Assembly (NCBI RefSeq): GCF_900116175.1
Contig: NZ_FPCH01000001.1
Location: 1,366,501 to 1,430,500, forward strand
Reading direction: 5' to 3'
Source of the DNA: Hyphomicrobium facile
Lineage (GTDB): Bacteria > Pseudomonadota > Alphaproteobacteria > Rhizobiales > Hyphomicrobiaceae
DNA length: 64,000 nt
This document shows positions 1 through 8,850 of this stretch, one piece after another (positions within the stretch are counted from its first letter, which is position 1; every line of letters begins with the position of its first letter). Position numbers and translations under genes: made by a program. A model generated the notes under the pieces. It did not search any database, was not told the DNA's origin, and saw only the letters and a program-made list of their open reading frames with translations.

Positions 1-945
1 GCCATGACGGTGCTCCTGAAGGACGCGCTGCAGCCGAACCTGGTGCAGACGCTCGAGAACAACCCCGTCTTCATCCACGGCGGCCCGTTCGCCAACATCG
101 CGCACGGCTGCAACTCGGTGCTGGCGACGAAGACGGCGATGAAGCTTGCCGATTACGTCGTCACCGAAGCCGGCTTCGGCGCCGACTTGGGCGCCGAGAA
201 GTTCTTCGACATCAAGTGCCGCAAGGCCGGCATCGCACCGTCCGTCGTCGTCATCGTCGCCACGGTGCGCGCGCTGAAGATGCACGGCGGCGTCGCCAAG
301 GACGATCTCAAGGCCGAGAACGCGGCCGCGGTCGCCAAGGGCTGCGAAAACCTCAAGCGCCACATCGAGAACGTCAACAAGTTCGGCGTGCCGGCCGTCG
401 TCGCCGTGAACAAGTTCATCACCGACACCGACGCCGAAATCGCCGAGGTGCAGAAGGCGGCCGAAAGCATGGGCACGAAGGCGTTCCTGTGCACGCACTG
501 GGCCGATGGCGGCAAGGGCACCGAGGGTCTGGCCCATCACGTCGTCAAGGTGATCGACGAGGGCAAGGCGAACTTCAAGCCGCTCTATCCCGACGACATG
601 AAGCTGCGCGACAAGGTGAAGACGATCGCGACGGAAATCTATCGCGCCGCCGACATCGCCTGCGATGCGAGTGTCGAAAATCAGTTCAAGGATCTCGAGG
701 CCGCGGGCTTCGGGCACTTCCCGGTGTGCATGGCGAAGACGCAGTACTCGTTCTCGACCGACGCCTCGAAGCGCGGCGCGCCGACGGGCCACATCGTGCC
801 CATCCGCGAGCTGAGATTGTCCGCCGGCGCCGAGTTCATCGTCGTCGTCACGGGCGAGATCATGACGATGCCGGGCCTGCCGAAGGTGCCATCGGCGGAC
901 TCGATCCGGCTCGACGACAAGGGGCAGATCCAGGGACTGTTCTAA
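1..945 (+). CDS. fhs: formate--tetrahydrofolate ligase, C-terminal part (5' end outside window)
   Basis: ATP-dependent ligation of formate to tetrahydrofolate, giving 10-formyl-THF; cytoplasmic. The reading frame is open from base 1, so the gene begins left of the window; about 314 codons of an enzyme that is normally near 557 residues are present. Family signatures are clear: [19 protein letters not shown], the following [31 protein letters not shown] and the C-terminal [16 protein letters not shown] stretch. folD lies 149 bases downstream on the same strand, as expected for the one-carbon branch that interconverts formate and methylene-THF, used for assimilation in methylotrophs (the name ftfL is also used). 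The first ATG visible (base 4) is internal, not a start. Confidence 0.95.
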   Translation, partial: AMTVLLKDALQPNLVQTLENNPVFIHGGPFANIAHGCNSVLATKTAMKLADYVVTEAGFGADLGAEKFFDIKCRKAGIAPSVVVIVATVRALKMHGGVAKDDLKAENAAAVAKGCENLKRHIENVNKFGVPAVVAVNKFITDTDAEIAEVQKAAESMGTKAFLCTHWADGGKGTEGLAHHVVKVIDEGKANFKPLYPDDMKLRDKVKTIATEIYRAADIACDASVENQFKDLEAAGFGHFPVCMAKTQYSFSTDASKRGAPTGHIVPIRELRLSAGAEFIVVVTGEIMTMPGLPKVPSADSIRLDDKGQIQGLF

Positions 946-950
946 CATCT

Positions 951-988
951 GGCGCCGGCGCTTCTCCCAGCCGGGAAGCGCCGGTGCC
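951..988 (+). terminator. strong GC-rich hairpin after formate-THF ligase
   Basis: Left arm 951-964 and right arm 975-988 pair over 14 positions with one G-T wobble and a 10-base loop, starting 5 bases after the ligase stop codon. There is no T-run behind it, so it may act as a Rho-aided or weak terminator or as a 3' mRNA stabiliser rather than a classical intrinsic terminator. Confidence 0.5.
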
Positions 989-1094
989 GACCAAAAATGA
1001 TGCGCCAGACGCGCTCGGAATGCCTCGATCAAACTTCTGCCAACGCGCTCCAGAGTTCTTCTGTGAGCGCAGCAACACTTCAGCGAGCAACACA

Positions 1095-2006
1095 ATGACA
1101 GCCAAAATTATCGACGGTAAGGCCGTGGCAGCGGGTGTTCGTCAAGAGTGCCGCCAACGGGTTGACGTTCTCAAAAAGAAATTTGGTGTGTCGCCGGGCC
1201 TTGCCGTCATCATGGTCGGAGAAGACCCGGCGTCGGCCGTATATGTGCGAAAGAAGATCCAGGCCTGCGCCGACGTTGGCATCGATTCCCGCAAGTTTCT
1301 GTTTCCGGCCGACGTAGAACAGTCAGCCGTCATCGATAAAATTACTGAGCTCAGCGCCAACCCATCGATCCACGGAATCCTGGTGCAGCTGCCGCTGCCG
1401 AAACATTTCGATGTCAAGGCCGTTCTTGGCGCCATCGATCAGGAAAAGGATGTCGACGGTTTTCATCTCTACAACGTCGGCGGCTTGGTGATCGGCGATA
1501 CGGTGTTCCCGCCTTGCACGCCATACGGCGTCATGCTGCTTCTCGATCATGCCGGTGTCGACGTCGCCGGCCGCAATGCGGTCGTCGTCGGTGCGAGCAA
1601 CATCGTCGGCAAGCCGATGGCGCTGATGTTGATGCAGCGCGAGGCGACGGTCTCGGTTTGTCACGCGAAGACCCGTGATCTCGCACAATTCACAATTCTT
1701 GCCGACATTCTGATCGTGGCGGCGGGGTATCCCAATCTCATAACGGCGCCGATGGTGAAGTCGGGCGCGGTCGTCATCGATGTCGGCATCAATCGCCTGG
1801 CGAACGGTCAGCTGGTGGGTGATTGCGATTTTGAAGGTGTGCGCCGTCGCGCGTCGATGATCACGCCCGTTCCGGGCGGTGTCGGCCCAATGACGGTGAC
1901 GATGCTGCTCGTCAACACGATCAACTCTGCCGAACGTTCTCTGAATGCCGCCGGTCATCAGCCAATGCTTGGCCGTTCCATTTGTGCTGCTACACCGGGC
2001 ATTTAA
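1095..2006 (+). CDS. folD: bifunctional methylene-THF dehydrogenase / methenyl-THF cyclohydrolase FolD
   Basis: Interconverts 5,10-methylene-THF, methenyl-THF and 10-formyl-THF with NADP(H). The 303-residue product shows the FolD hallmarks: Y..K catalytic region (AVYVRKKIQACADVGI), QLPLPKH, DVDGFHLYNVGGL, PPCTPYGVM, the dinucleotide-binding loop GASNIVGKPMALMLM and TPVPGGVGPMTVTMLL. The start chosen is ATG 1095 because homology begins there; the frame stays open further upstream only as a shadow of the ligase gene. Together with the upstream formate ligase it completes the formate to methylene-THF route. The last ~25 residues extend past the conserved core. Confidence 0.95.
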   Translation: MTAKIIDGKAVAAGVRQECRQRVDVLKKKFGVSPGLAVIMVGEDPASAVYVRKKIQACADVGIDSRKFLFPADVEQSAVIDKITELSANPSIHGILVQLPLPKHFDVKAVLGAIDQEKDVDGFHLYNVGGLVIGDTVFPPCTPYGVMLLLDHAGVDVAGRNAVVVGASNIVGKPMALMLMQREATVSVCHAKTRDLAQFTILADILIVAAGYPNLITAPMVKSGAVVIDVGINRLANGQLVGDCDFEGVRRRASMITPVPGGVGPMTVTMLLVNTINSAERSLNAAGHQPMLGRSICAATPGI

Positions 2007-2208
2007 GCTGAGCGCGCCAAGCATGATCGCGTGTGTAACCTGAGCGGGCGCATGCGATCACTTGCCTTCGGTCAGCGCCACACTTGTCTGCACGAACATT
2101 CGTCTTCAGCCTAAGCTTGCAACTCGCCGTCGAAGTCACTTAATGTTCTCGGGGGGAAGGCAAATCTTTCCGCGCGCGATCCTTTGGGTGTTTTTACCGC
2201 GGTGCAAT

Positions 2209-3177
2209 ATGTCTTCGAACAACACTCGGCACGATGATTTTTTCCGGAATCTCGATTGGAACCTGTTCAAGATCTTCTGCATCATTGCTGAAACCGGGGG
2301 CGTCACAGCGGCGGCGGCGCTTCTGCGTCGCAAACAACCTTCGATAAGTCTCGCGCTGCAACGGCTCGAAGGTCAACTCAATGTGCGTCTATGCGAACGA
2401 GGCCCGAGCGGTTTCGAGCTGACCGACGAGGGCCGGGCGCTCGCCAACACGTGTATGAAGCTGAAGGCCCTGGTGCGCGGCATTCCGGATGCGATGGCCG
2501 ACACGCTCAACACTGTCAGCGGCCATGTGCGCATCAAAATGATAAGCAATGTCGTCAGCGAAATTTTGGACGACGTCATCATGTCGTTTCACAGGAAGTG
2601 TCCGAATGTCGAGTTGATCGTCGATGTGGCCAGCTGGTCCGATGTCATCAATGCGCTGCTTCGCAAAGAGATCGACATCGGCGTCGCACCATCGCGCAGC
2701 AAACGCGCTGACCTCATCTATCATCCGTTGTTTCGCGAGACGCATCGTCCCTATTGCGGGCGCGGCCATCGCCTCTATGGTCAGAAAATTCTCGATCCTA
2801 AAGCACTGGCGGAAGAACCTTTCATCCTGACAGGCGCCGACGAGCCCGATCAGCTCTCGGATTTCCGGCTCAAATACGGAATAGGGCAAAAGGTTTCGGG
2901 AATTTCTCAGCATCTTGAAGAAGCGCGCCGATTGGCAATCCTGGGAGTTGGGCTTTGCTTCCTCCCCGATGGTTATGCAGCGCCTGACGTTTCGTCGGGC
3001 CGGCTGTGGCCGCTGCTCGGCAAACGCAACGCTCCGGCCATGGAGATTTTCATCATCTCGAATCCAGACCGGCCTTGGCACATGGCGCACATTTTGTTCA
3101 TCGAAGAGTTGAAAGCGATCGTCTGCGAAGCGAAACGGGCTCGCTCACTCGTCGGCGCTGACTACGCGACTGACTAG
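2209..3177 (+). CDS. LysR-family transcriptional regulator
   Basis: A 322-residue LysR-type regulator: winged helix-turn-helix at residues ~12-75 (LFKIFCIIAETGGVTAAAAL ... QPSISLALQRLE), then a substrate-binding-protein-like effector domain. Start ATG 2209 is preferred over in-frame upstream codons because the LysR domain begins a few residues later. It is followed 216 bases downstream by the ABC transporter/guanidine hydrolase operon in the same orientation, so a role in controlling that operon is a reasonable inference; LysR proteins often respond to a substrate of the pathway they sit beside. No binding site is claimed. Confidence 0.85.
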   Translation: MSSNNTRHDDFFRNLDWNLFKIFCIIAETGGVTAAAALLRRKQPSISLALQRLEGQLNVRLCERGPSGFELTDEGRALANTCMKLKALVRGIPDAMADTLNTVSGHVRIKMISNVVSEILDDVIMSFHRKCPNVELIVDVASWSDVINALLRKEIDIGVAPSRSKRADLIYHPLFRETHRPYCGRGHRLYGQKILDPKALAEEPFILTGADEPDQLSDFRLKYGIGQKVSGISQHLEEARRLAILGVGLCFLPDGYAAPDVSSGRLWPLLGKRNAPAMEIFIISNPDRPWHMAHILFIEELKAIVCEAKRARSLVGADYATD

Positions 3178-3393
3178 CTAAATTCCAGATTGACCACCGC
3201 CGAATTTGAACGGGACGCGCGCTTCAGTGCGCGGCCAATGCGAGATGGCGTTCGCGCTGCAGCATAGATACTGGCAATGCTTTCCATTTGAATTTTGGGC
3301 GTTTTATTGAGCATCTCCGCGCCGCTACTTTCTCCGCGACAACTTAGATCGAGCAAAACGTAGATTTTGCAGTCTTTGTCGGGAGGTAGAGCC

Positions 3394-4290
3394 TTGGAAA
3401 GTGCGATATCGAAATCGCGCGACGCCTCGTCATTCTCGCAACAAAATTTGCCCAGTGAGAACACCGAAGCCGCGCCAATTTATATTCCACCGAAAGAAAG
3501 ATTCCTCGAGTTTCGAAGGCAGCCGAGTGCGCAACGGGCTGCGGTGTTGGCGTGCGCCGGAGCGTTGATGTTCCTTGGTCTGTGGGAGGCTGGCCACTAT
3601 CTGACGCCGGCATCGGCCCGCAAGTTCTTTCCGTCCATCGGCGAGGTGGGCTCCGCACTCTACGTCTTGTTCGCCGAGCGTAACTTCCTGCAGGACGTCT
3701 CGGTGAGCTGTTGGCGGATTTTCATCAGCTTCATGGCGGCTTCCGCGATTGCCGTGCCGATCGGCATTCTGATGGGCAGCTTCGGCAACATTCGTGCCCT
3801 CTTCAACCCGACGCTGACGGCTTGGCGGTATCTGCCGGCCGCTTCGTTCATTCCGCTTCTGCTCGTTTGGTTTGGACCCACCGACCAGGCAAAGATCGCG
3901 CTGCTCTTCATCGGCGTTATCTTCTTCCTGATCTCGCTGGTGCTGGATAACACCACCGCAATCCAGAAGGAGTTTGTGGAAGCCGGACTGACGATGGGCG
4001 CATCACGCCGCACCATTCTCACAGGCATCGTGGTGCCCGCTGCTCTTCCGGCGATCTTCGATTCCATGCGCAACATGATCGCGGTGAGCTGGACCTATCT
4101 CGTCATCGCCGAAATCGTCGGCGCGCAGGACGGCATCGGCGCCGTGATGATGCGTGCCGGACGTTTTCTCAACGTCGACGTGATCATGGCCGGCATCGTC
4201 ACTATCGGTGCATTGGGTCTGCTCACAGATCTCATTTTCCGGGGCATTTGCCGCGCGCTGTTCCCGTGGAACGTCGAGCGGAGGTCGTAA
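3394..4290 (+). CDS. ABC transporter permease, NitT/TauT (SsuC/TauC) family
   Basis: Inner-membrane permease of a nitrate/sulfonate/taurine-type importer, 298 residues. TTG 3394 is taken as start because a strong Shine-Dalgarno run (GGGAGG, 3381-3386) sits seven bases before it; no ATG fits. About six membrane spans follow a cytoplasmic N-terminus, and the EAA loop that docks the ATPase is visible (EAGLTMGASRRTILTGIVVP, residues ~197-216). It overlaps nothing and is one base from the ATPase gene. Given the enzyme at the operon end, a guanidinium-type substrate is inferred, though family members carry many small nitrogen or sulfur compounds. Confidence 0.88.
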   Translation: MESAISKSRDASSFSQQNLPSENTEAAPIYIPPKERFLEFRRQPSAQRAAVLACAGALMFLGLWEAGHYLTPASARKFFPSIGEVGSALYVLFAERNFLQDVSVSCWRIFISFMAASAIAVPIGILMGSFGNIRALFNPTLTAWRYLPAASFIPLLLVWFGPTDQAKIALLFIGVIFFLISLVLDNTTAIQKEFVEAGLTMGASRRTILTGIVVPAALPAIFDSMRNMIAVSWTYLVIAEIVGAQDGIGAVMMRAGRFLNVDVIMAGIVTIGALGLLTDLIFRGICRALFPWNVERRS

Positions 4291-4291
4291 C

Positions 4292-5098
4292 ATGAACATC
4301 GTCGCAAAGGATTTTACGCCGGTGACAACCGTTCCCCCCCTCAAGGCGTCCCGCATCAGCAAGGAGTATCTGGGCGGAACATTCAAAGCGCTCGACGACG
4401 TGTCGTTCGAGCTGCAGGAGAACCAAATCACAGCGTTCGTCGGGCCGTCAGGATGCGGAAAGACGACGATGCTGCGGATCATCGCGGGGCTGGAATATCC
4501 CACACGCGGACGGCTGGAAGTTTTCGGCAAGAACGTGCAGGGGCCTGGTCCCGATCGCGGCATGATCTTCCAGGCCTACACGTCGTTCCCCTGGCTCACC
4601 GCCATGCAGAACGTCGAATACGGCATGAAGATTCTCAAGGTTCCGGCTGCAGAACGCCGCGAACGCACGATGAATTTTCTCAAGCTCGTGCATCTCGAGA
4701 AGTTTGCCGACTCCTATCCGCGCAGTCTGTCCGGCGGCATGAAGCAACGCGTCGCGCTCGCTCGAACGCTGGCGCAGAACCCGGCGATCATCCTGATGGA
4801 CGAGCCCTTCGGCGCGTTGGACGCACAGGTGCGTTGGGAAATGCAGGAACTCATGATCGAGTTGATCGAGCGTGAGAAGAAGACGGTCGTCGCGATCACG
4901 CATGACATCGAGGAAGCAATCTATCTGGCTGATCGCATCATTTTCTTCAGCCGGCAGCCAGGCCGCATCAAAGCCGATATCCCGCTCACTTTCAAAGGCG
5001 GACGGCGCATCAAGCAGAAAGAAGAGCTGCTGGAACTGCCGGGGTATGCGGAGCTCGAGCGTCAGCTGTTTGCGATGATGCGCGAGGAAATCAAATAG
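4292..5098 (+). CDS. ABC transporter ATP-binding protein, NitT/TauT family
   Basis: Energising subunit of the importer, 268 residues. Walker A GPSGCGKTT (51-59), signature LSGGM (146-150), Walker B AIILMDE (165-171) and the switch histidine in AITHD are all intact. The ATG at 4292 lies just after the permease stop, with GAGG (4281-4284) as ribosome site inside the permease gene. The C-terminal part (GRIKADIPLTFKGGRRIKQ) matches the usual tail of SsuB/TauB-like ATPases. Confidence 0.92.
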   Translation: MNIVAKDFTPVTTVPPLKASRISKEYLGGTFKALDDVSFELQENQITAFVGPSGCGKTTMLRIIAGLEYPTRGRLEVFGKNVQGPGPDRGMIFQAYTSFPWLTAMQNVEYGMKILKVPAAERRERTMNFLKLVHLEKFADSYPRSLSGGMKQRVALARTLAQNPAIILMDEPFGALDAQVRWEMQELMIELIEREKKTVVAITHDIEEAIYLADRIIFFSRQPGRIKADIPLTFKGGRRIKQKEELLELPGYAELERQLFAMMREEIK

Positions 5099-5158
5099 CC
5101 AATCAGTTTTGACGACGTGAATCCCAAGGATTGAAGATCGTTCAGGAGACGGCACACA

Positions 5159-6304
5159 ATGAAAAACAAGTCGTTTACGAACATGTTGCTCGCTCTCGGT
5201 TTGCTGGCCGCTACGGCGCCAGTGGCCGCGCCTCGGGCGATCGCAGCCGAAAAAGTCAGCGTGGCGATCATATCGTTCTCGCCTTATGCGCCCTGGTATA
5301 TCGTCAAGGCGAAAGGCCTTGCCAAGGATATCGATCTCGACGTGAAAATCATCGAGGGCATAACCGAAAAGAATGCGGCGATCACGTCGGGGCAAGTCCA
5401 ATGCATGAACAACACCATGGACAGCATGGTATTGGCGCGCGCGGGTGACCTGCCGGTCAAGGTCGTCGCGTTCTCGGACATGTCCTACGGCCTCGACAAG
5501 ATGGTGGTCACGAAGGACATCAATTCGGTCGAGGATTTCAAGGGTAAGAAGTTCGGCGCCGACTACGGCTTTCTCAATCATATGTGGATGCTGCTCACGA
5601 TGAAGCGGGCAGGGATCGACATGAAGGAGCTGCATCACGCGGTCATGCTTCCGCAGGAAAGCGCTGCTGCTTTCGCCAGCGGCGGCACAGACATCGACGT
5701 CAATTACGATCCGTTTGCCGCCCAGTCCTTGAAGCGCGAGGGCGCCAAGATATTCAAGTCGAGCCTTACGGACCGCACTTGGGAGCGCGGGCTCATTTCC
5801 GATGCCATCGCCTGCAACGAAGCATGGCTCGCCGAGAAGCCGGCGGTCGCCAAGGAGCTACTCCGCGCGTGGTTCGAGGCGGTCAACTGGTGGAAGGAGA
5901 ATCCCGAGGAAGGCGATGCGATCGTCGCCAAGGGTCTTTCTTGGCCGATCGCCGACGTGAAGCTCAATCAGTACGGCGCGATCATGCTCAACATCAACCA
6001 GAACATGGGCGCGCTTGGTTTGGAGGGCGGCAAACCTCTCTGCGAAAGCCTGCCTGAGGAAGCTCCTCGCGCTCCTGATGGCAAAGGCTGGGGCTCGCTG
6101 TTTAACGGGCCGGATTGCGCTGCCGGTTATGCGGAGCAGACGTGGGATCTGTTCAGTGAAACGTATCTCGCCGCCGGCGTTTCCCAGAAGAACGTGAAAT
6201 CGAGCGAGGCGTTCGATCAATCGATCCTTTCCGCGCTCGCCGCGGACGGCTTTGCGACCAAGTACCCGTCGAACAAATGGATTGGACGGCTTGGTCCGCA
6301 GTAG
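5159..6304 (+). CDS. ABC transporter periplasmic substrate-binding protein (NMT1/SsuA-like)
   Basis: Periplasmic receptor of the importer, 381 residues. A Sec signal peptide covers residues ~1-29 (MKNKSFTNMLLALGLLAATA ... cleavage near RAIAA/EKV). The mature protein begins with the typical core strand VSVAIISFSPYAPWYIVKAKG and a GITEKNAAITSGQVQ region that fits the NitT/TauT ligand-pocket fold. ATG 5159 follows a GGAGA-type ribosome site. It is larger than SsuA (about 320), with an insertion rich in K/E. Operon partner of the permease and ATPase; ligand inferred from context only. Confidence 0.88.
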   Translation: MKNKSFTNMLLALGLLAATAPVAAPRAIAAEKVSVAIISFSPYAPWYIVKAKGLAKDIDLDVKIIEGITEKNAAITSGQVQCMNNTMDSMVLARAGDLPVKVVAFSDMSYGLDKMVVTKDINSVEDFKGKKFGADYGFLNHMWMLLTMKRAGIDMKELHHAVMLPQESAAAFASGGTDIDVNYDPFAAQSLKREGAKIFKSSLTDRTWERGLISDAIACNEAWLAEKPAVAKELLRAWFEAVNWWKENPEEGDAIVAKGLSWPIADVKLNQYGAIMLNINQNMGALGLEGGKPLCESLPEEAPRAPDGKGWGSLFNGPDCAAGYAEQTWDLFSETYLAAGVSQKNVKSSEAFDQSILSALAADGFATKYPSNKWIGRLGPQ

Positions 6305-6367
6305 TGGCCGCAGGACTCATCAACTCCGCGATTGTCTGCATATCTAAACAGTAAAGGTCATTTCGAA

Positions 6368-7597
6368 ATGGCGCGCAGTCCTAAAGATCACGATCACGAC
6401 CATCCCCATACGCATCGTCACGGCCATTCGCATGGCGTCCGGCGCGAAGACACGCATGGCGCTAAGAGCATGGAGACGTTGTCTCGCATCTCCCAGACCA
6501 AGCAGGACGAGGAAACGGCCCGGTCGCTGCAGTACGGGCTCGAAGCCGCCTCATCCGTCATCGATCGCAACATCTCGTTGTTCAGCCGGGGTCATCAGCC
6601 CGCGTTTGCCGGCATCAATACCTTCATGAAGGCGCCGTACTGCGAAGACATTCGCAAGATCGGCAACTTCGAGGCGGCCTTTGTCGGCGCGCCCTTCGAC
6701 TCGGCGACGACCTACCGGCCCGGCACACGCTTTGGGCCGCAAGCGGTCCGCCGGATCTCGGCGCTCTACGACGGCTATTGGTTCGATGGCGGCGTGGATA
6801 TCTATGAGGAGCTCGATCTTTGTGATGCGGGAGACATCTTCGTCATTCCGGGCAACATCGAGAAGACGTTCGACCAGGTAACGAAGGCCGTTTCGCACAT
6901 CTACACGTCGGGCGTTTTCCCGATCATCTGCGGCGGCGATCACAGCTTGGGCTTCCCCAACGTCCGCGGCATTGCTCCGCACATCGACGGCAATGTCGGC
7001 ATCATTCACATCGACCGGCACATCGATATCCAAGAAAAGGATATGGATGAGCGCATGCATACGACGCCGTGGTTCTGGACGACGAACGAGGGAACGCACG
7101 CCTCGCATCGCGATCATAGCCACATGCACGATGTCGGCTTGCCCAACTGCCATCCGAAAAATCTCGTGCAGATCGGCATCGGCGGCTGGTACGGCAATCG
7201 TCCGGGCACGGCGGTCGCCAAGCGCCGCGGCACGAGCGTGCTGACGATGCATGACGTGCAGCACTACGGTCCGAAGAAGGCCGCTGAAATCGCCCTCGAG
7301 ATGGCGTGGGAAGGCTGCAAGGCGGTCTATCTGTCGTTCGATATCGACTCGATCGATCCGGGTTTCGCGCCCGGTACCGGTTCGCCGGAGCCCGGCGGAC
7401 TTCTGCCGCGCGAAGCTTTCGAGATGATTCATACGATCGCGGCCGAAGGCCTGTGCGGCATGGAAGTCGTCGAGGTGTCGCCGCCGTACGACGTCAACGA
7501 CAACACGGCGCAGCTCGCCTGCCGGGTCGTACTCGATGTGCTTGGAACCCTGGTGGCGAACGGCAAGCTCGGCCATCGCAGCAAAGTCATGAAATAG
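6368..7597 (+). CDS. gdmH: ureohydrolase (agmatinase family), probable nickel-dependent guanidine hydrolase
   Basis: Predicted to hydrolyse guanidine to urea and ammonia. The arginase/agmatinase metal centre is complete: GGDHS (residues 189-193), HIDRHID (214-220) and FDIDSID (D325, D327). Agmatinases usually have HIDAH; the HIDRH variant followed by DERMHTTPW, and NLVQIGIGGW, EPGGLLPREA and GMEVVEVSPPYD, agree with my memory of the Synechocystis guanidine hydrolase (Sll1077) rather than SpeB. ATG 6368 is preferred to TTG 6332 (AAAGG upstream). Residues 8-30 carry nine histidines, a likely metal store. The next gene encodes a nickel permease and the previous three an importer. Agmatinase or guanidinobutyrase remain alternatives. 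Confidence 0.8.
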   Translation: MARSPKDHDHDHPHTHRHGHSHGVRREDTHGAKSMETLSRISQTKQDEETARSLQYGLEAASSVIDRNISLFSRGHQPAFAGINTFMKAPYCEDIRKIGNFEAAFVGAPFDSATTYRPGTRFGPQAVRRISALYDGYWFDGGVDIYEELDLCDAGDIFVIPGNIEKTFDQVTKAVSHIYTSGVFPIICGGDHSLGFPNVRGIAPHIDGNVGIIHIDRHIDIQEKDMDERMHTTPWFWTTNEGTHASHRDHSHMHDVGLPNCHPKNLVQIGIGGWYGNRPGTAVAKRRGTSVLTMHDVQHYGPKKAAEIALEMAWEGCKAVYLSFDIDSIDPGFAPGTGSPEPGGLLPREAFEMIHTIAAEGLCGMEVVEVSPPYDVNDNTAQLACRVVLDVLGTLVANGKLGHRSKVMK

Positions 7598-7608
7598 GAG
7601 GGCGTACG

Positions 7609-8232
7609 ATGAGACATTCACGCGTGCAGCACGTTCTAAAAGCCTTCGGCGCCGGCTCGATTCTGATGGTGGCTGCAGTTGCGCCGGCGTCGGCTCATGT
7701 CGGACTCGGCGCAGTCCACACGTTCAGTCAAGGCTTTCTGCATCCCATGAACGGCCTCGACCACATGATCGCGATGCTGGCGGTCGGGTTCTTTGCAATG
7801 AACGTTGGAGGTGCGGGACGTTGGCTCGTGCCTGCGGCATTCGTCGCGGCGATGATGTTCGGCGGTTGGCTCGGCTATGAGGGCTGGGCGCTGCCGATGG
7901 TCGAACAAACTATCGGCTTGTCGGTCGTTGCCTTGAGTGCGGCGGTGGCCGTCGGCGTTCGGCCGCCGACCGTCATCGCGATGGCGGCGGTTGGGCTGTT
8001 CGCCGTTTTCCATGGTCACGCCCATGGTAACGAGGGCGTTGGGCTTGGCTTTGCCTTTCTTCCCTATGCTGCAGGATTCGTTGTCGCGACGGCGCTTCTG
8101 CACATTTCGGGAATGGTCTCGAGCCTCTGCCTCGATCAGCTGAAGCCATCGCTGGCGCTGACGCTCAAGAAGGCAACGGGCGCGATCGGCGCGATGGCGG
8201 GCGCTTCGCTGCTTCTCGGGTTGATGACCTGA
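7609..8232 (+). CDS. HupE/UreJ-family nickel (cobalt) permease
   Basis: Membrane protein of 207 residues, with a cleavable-looking signal (ending ASAHVGLG), the family motif HPMNGLDHMIAMLAVGFFA and a second His-rich span FHGHAHGNEG, followed by about five more hydrophobic helices. HupE/UreJ proteins import Ni2+ (or Co2+) for hydrogenase and urease; no hydrogenase or urease genes are in view, so the probable client is the ureohydrolase 11 bases upstream. ATG 7609 follows GGAGG (7597-7601), which overlaps the stop codon of that gene. Confidence 0.88.
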   Translation: MRHSRVQHVLKAFGAGSILMVAAVAPASAHVGLGAVHTFSQGFLHPMNGLDHMIAMLAVGFFAMNVGGAGRWLVPAAFVAAMMFGGWLGYEGWALPMVEQTIGLSVVALSAAVAVGVRPPTVIAMAAVGLFAVFHGHAHGNEGVGLGFAFLPYAAGFVVATALLHISGMVSSLCLDQLKPSLALTLKKATGAIGAMAGASLLLGLMT

Positions 8233-8242
8233 GATGGCATTC

Positions 8243-8314
8243 AAAGTGGGGTAAGTCTCAATGGAGACTTGCCCCACTTTCAATAGGACAACGGCCGCCT
8301 TGGCGGCCTTTATT
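8243..8314 (+). terminator. tandem hairpins ending the transporter/ureohydrolase operon
   Basis: Two hairpins follow the nickel permease. The first pairs 8243-8259 with 8264-8280 (17 positions, one G-T wobble, four-base loop). The second is the palindrome GGCCGCC/GGCGGCC at 8293-8308, directly followed by TTTATTTTG, which fits an intrinsic terminator on the plus strand. The convergent haemoglobin gene ends at 8330, so it could serve both directions. Confidence 0.75.
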
Positions 8315-8329
8315 TTGTAAGGCTAGGTC

Positions 8330-8746
8330 TCAGCGCATTCGCGTCATTGTTGAATTCTGATTTTCGAGAGCGTTTGCCACGGCGCGAAAATGTTTCATCA
8401 ACGTGGCTCCGATGTCGGGCGCTATTCCAACCCGATCAATCGCTTTCGACATGCAGAGAAGCCAGGCGTCTTTTTCCGCCGTTCCGATTTCGACATGGCG
8501 GTGCATTTCGCGAACATCTGAGTGGCCGTATTTTTCGACATAGAGTTTCGGTCCGCCCAAGAATCCGGAAAGGAAATTGAACTGCTCAATTCGCGAATGT
8601 GCGACGCCGTGCCCTCTCAGATGCAGCAGGTGTAAAATCTCGCCTTCCGGTTCCGTTTCGACAATGTCGTAGAACGTGTCGACGAGCATTTGGACCCGGC
8701 TTGCACCTCCCATTCGTTCGTACAGCGATACAACCATCGATCTCAT
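8330..8746 (-). CDS. truncated haemoglobin, group II
   Basis: Small cytoplasmic haem protein of 138 residues (2-on-2 globin). The group II pattern is clear: LYERMGGASRV at the start, FLGGPKLYVEKYGH, then the proximal histidine region REMHRHVEIG and KDAWLLCM. These proteins bind O2 and NO and are tied to NO detoxification or oxygen handling. It lies downstream (same strand) of the nitronate monooxygenase and NsrR genes, separated by 104 bases; no NsrR box is seen directly in front of it, so it may be co-transcribed or have its own promoter. Confidence 0.88.
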   Translation of the reverse strand: MRSMVVSLYERMGGASRVQMLVDTFYDIVETEPEGEILHLLHLRGHGVAHSRIEQFNFLSGFLGGPKLYVEKYGHSDVREMHRHVEIGTAEKDAWLLCMSKAIDRVGIAPDIGATLMKHFRAVANALENQNSTMTRMR

Positions 8747-8850
8747 CCCTCTTTCCGGAGACGTGGTGATTCCATTTCATCCGGTAAGCCGCTCGAACTT
8801 TGCCACATGCGATCGACGTTTGGGCGCCGGGCGTAGATCATTGAGCAAGT

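Noticed and set aside
3178-3393. Guanidine riboswitch ahead of the importer operon
   Set aside because: I looked for the conserved elements of the guanidine-I and the paired ACGR loops of guanidine-II classes and did not find them. A covariance search would settle it.
4448-5638. Long minus-strand open frame opposite the ABC ATPase and binding protein
   Set aside because: Shadow of well-supported plus-strand genes; no protein motif or ribosome site.
6551-7621. Long minus-strand open frame opposite the ureohydrolase
   Set aside because: Antisense shadow, Arg/Asp/His-rich composition typical of high-GC complement frames.
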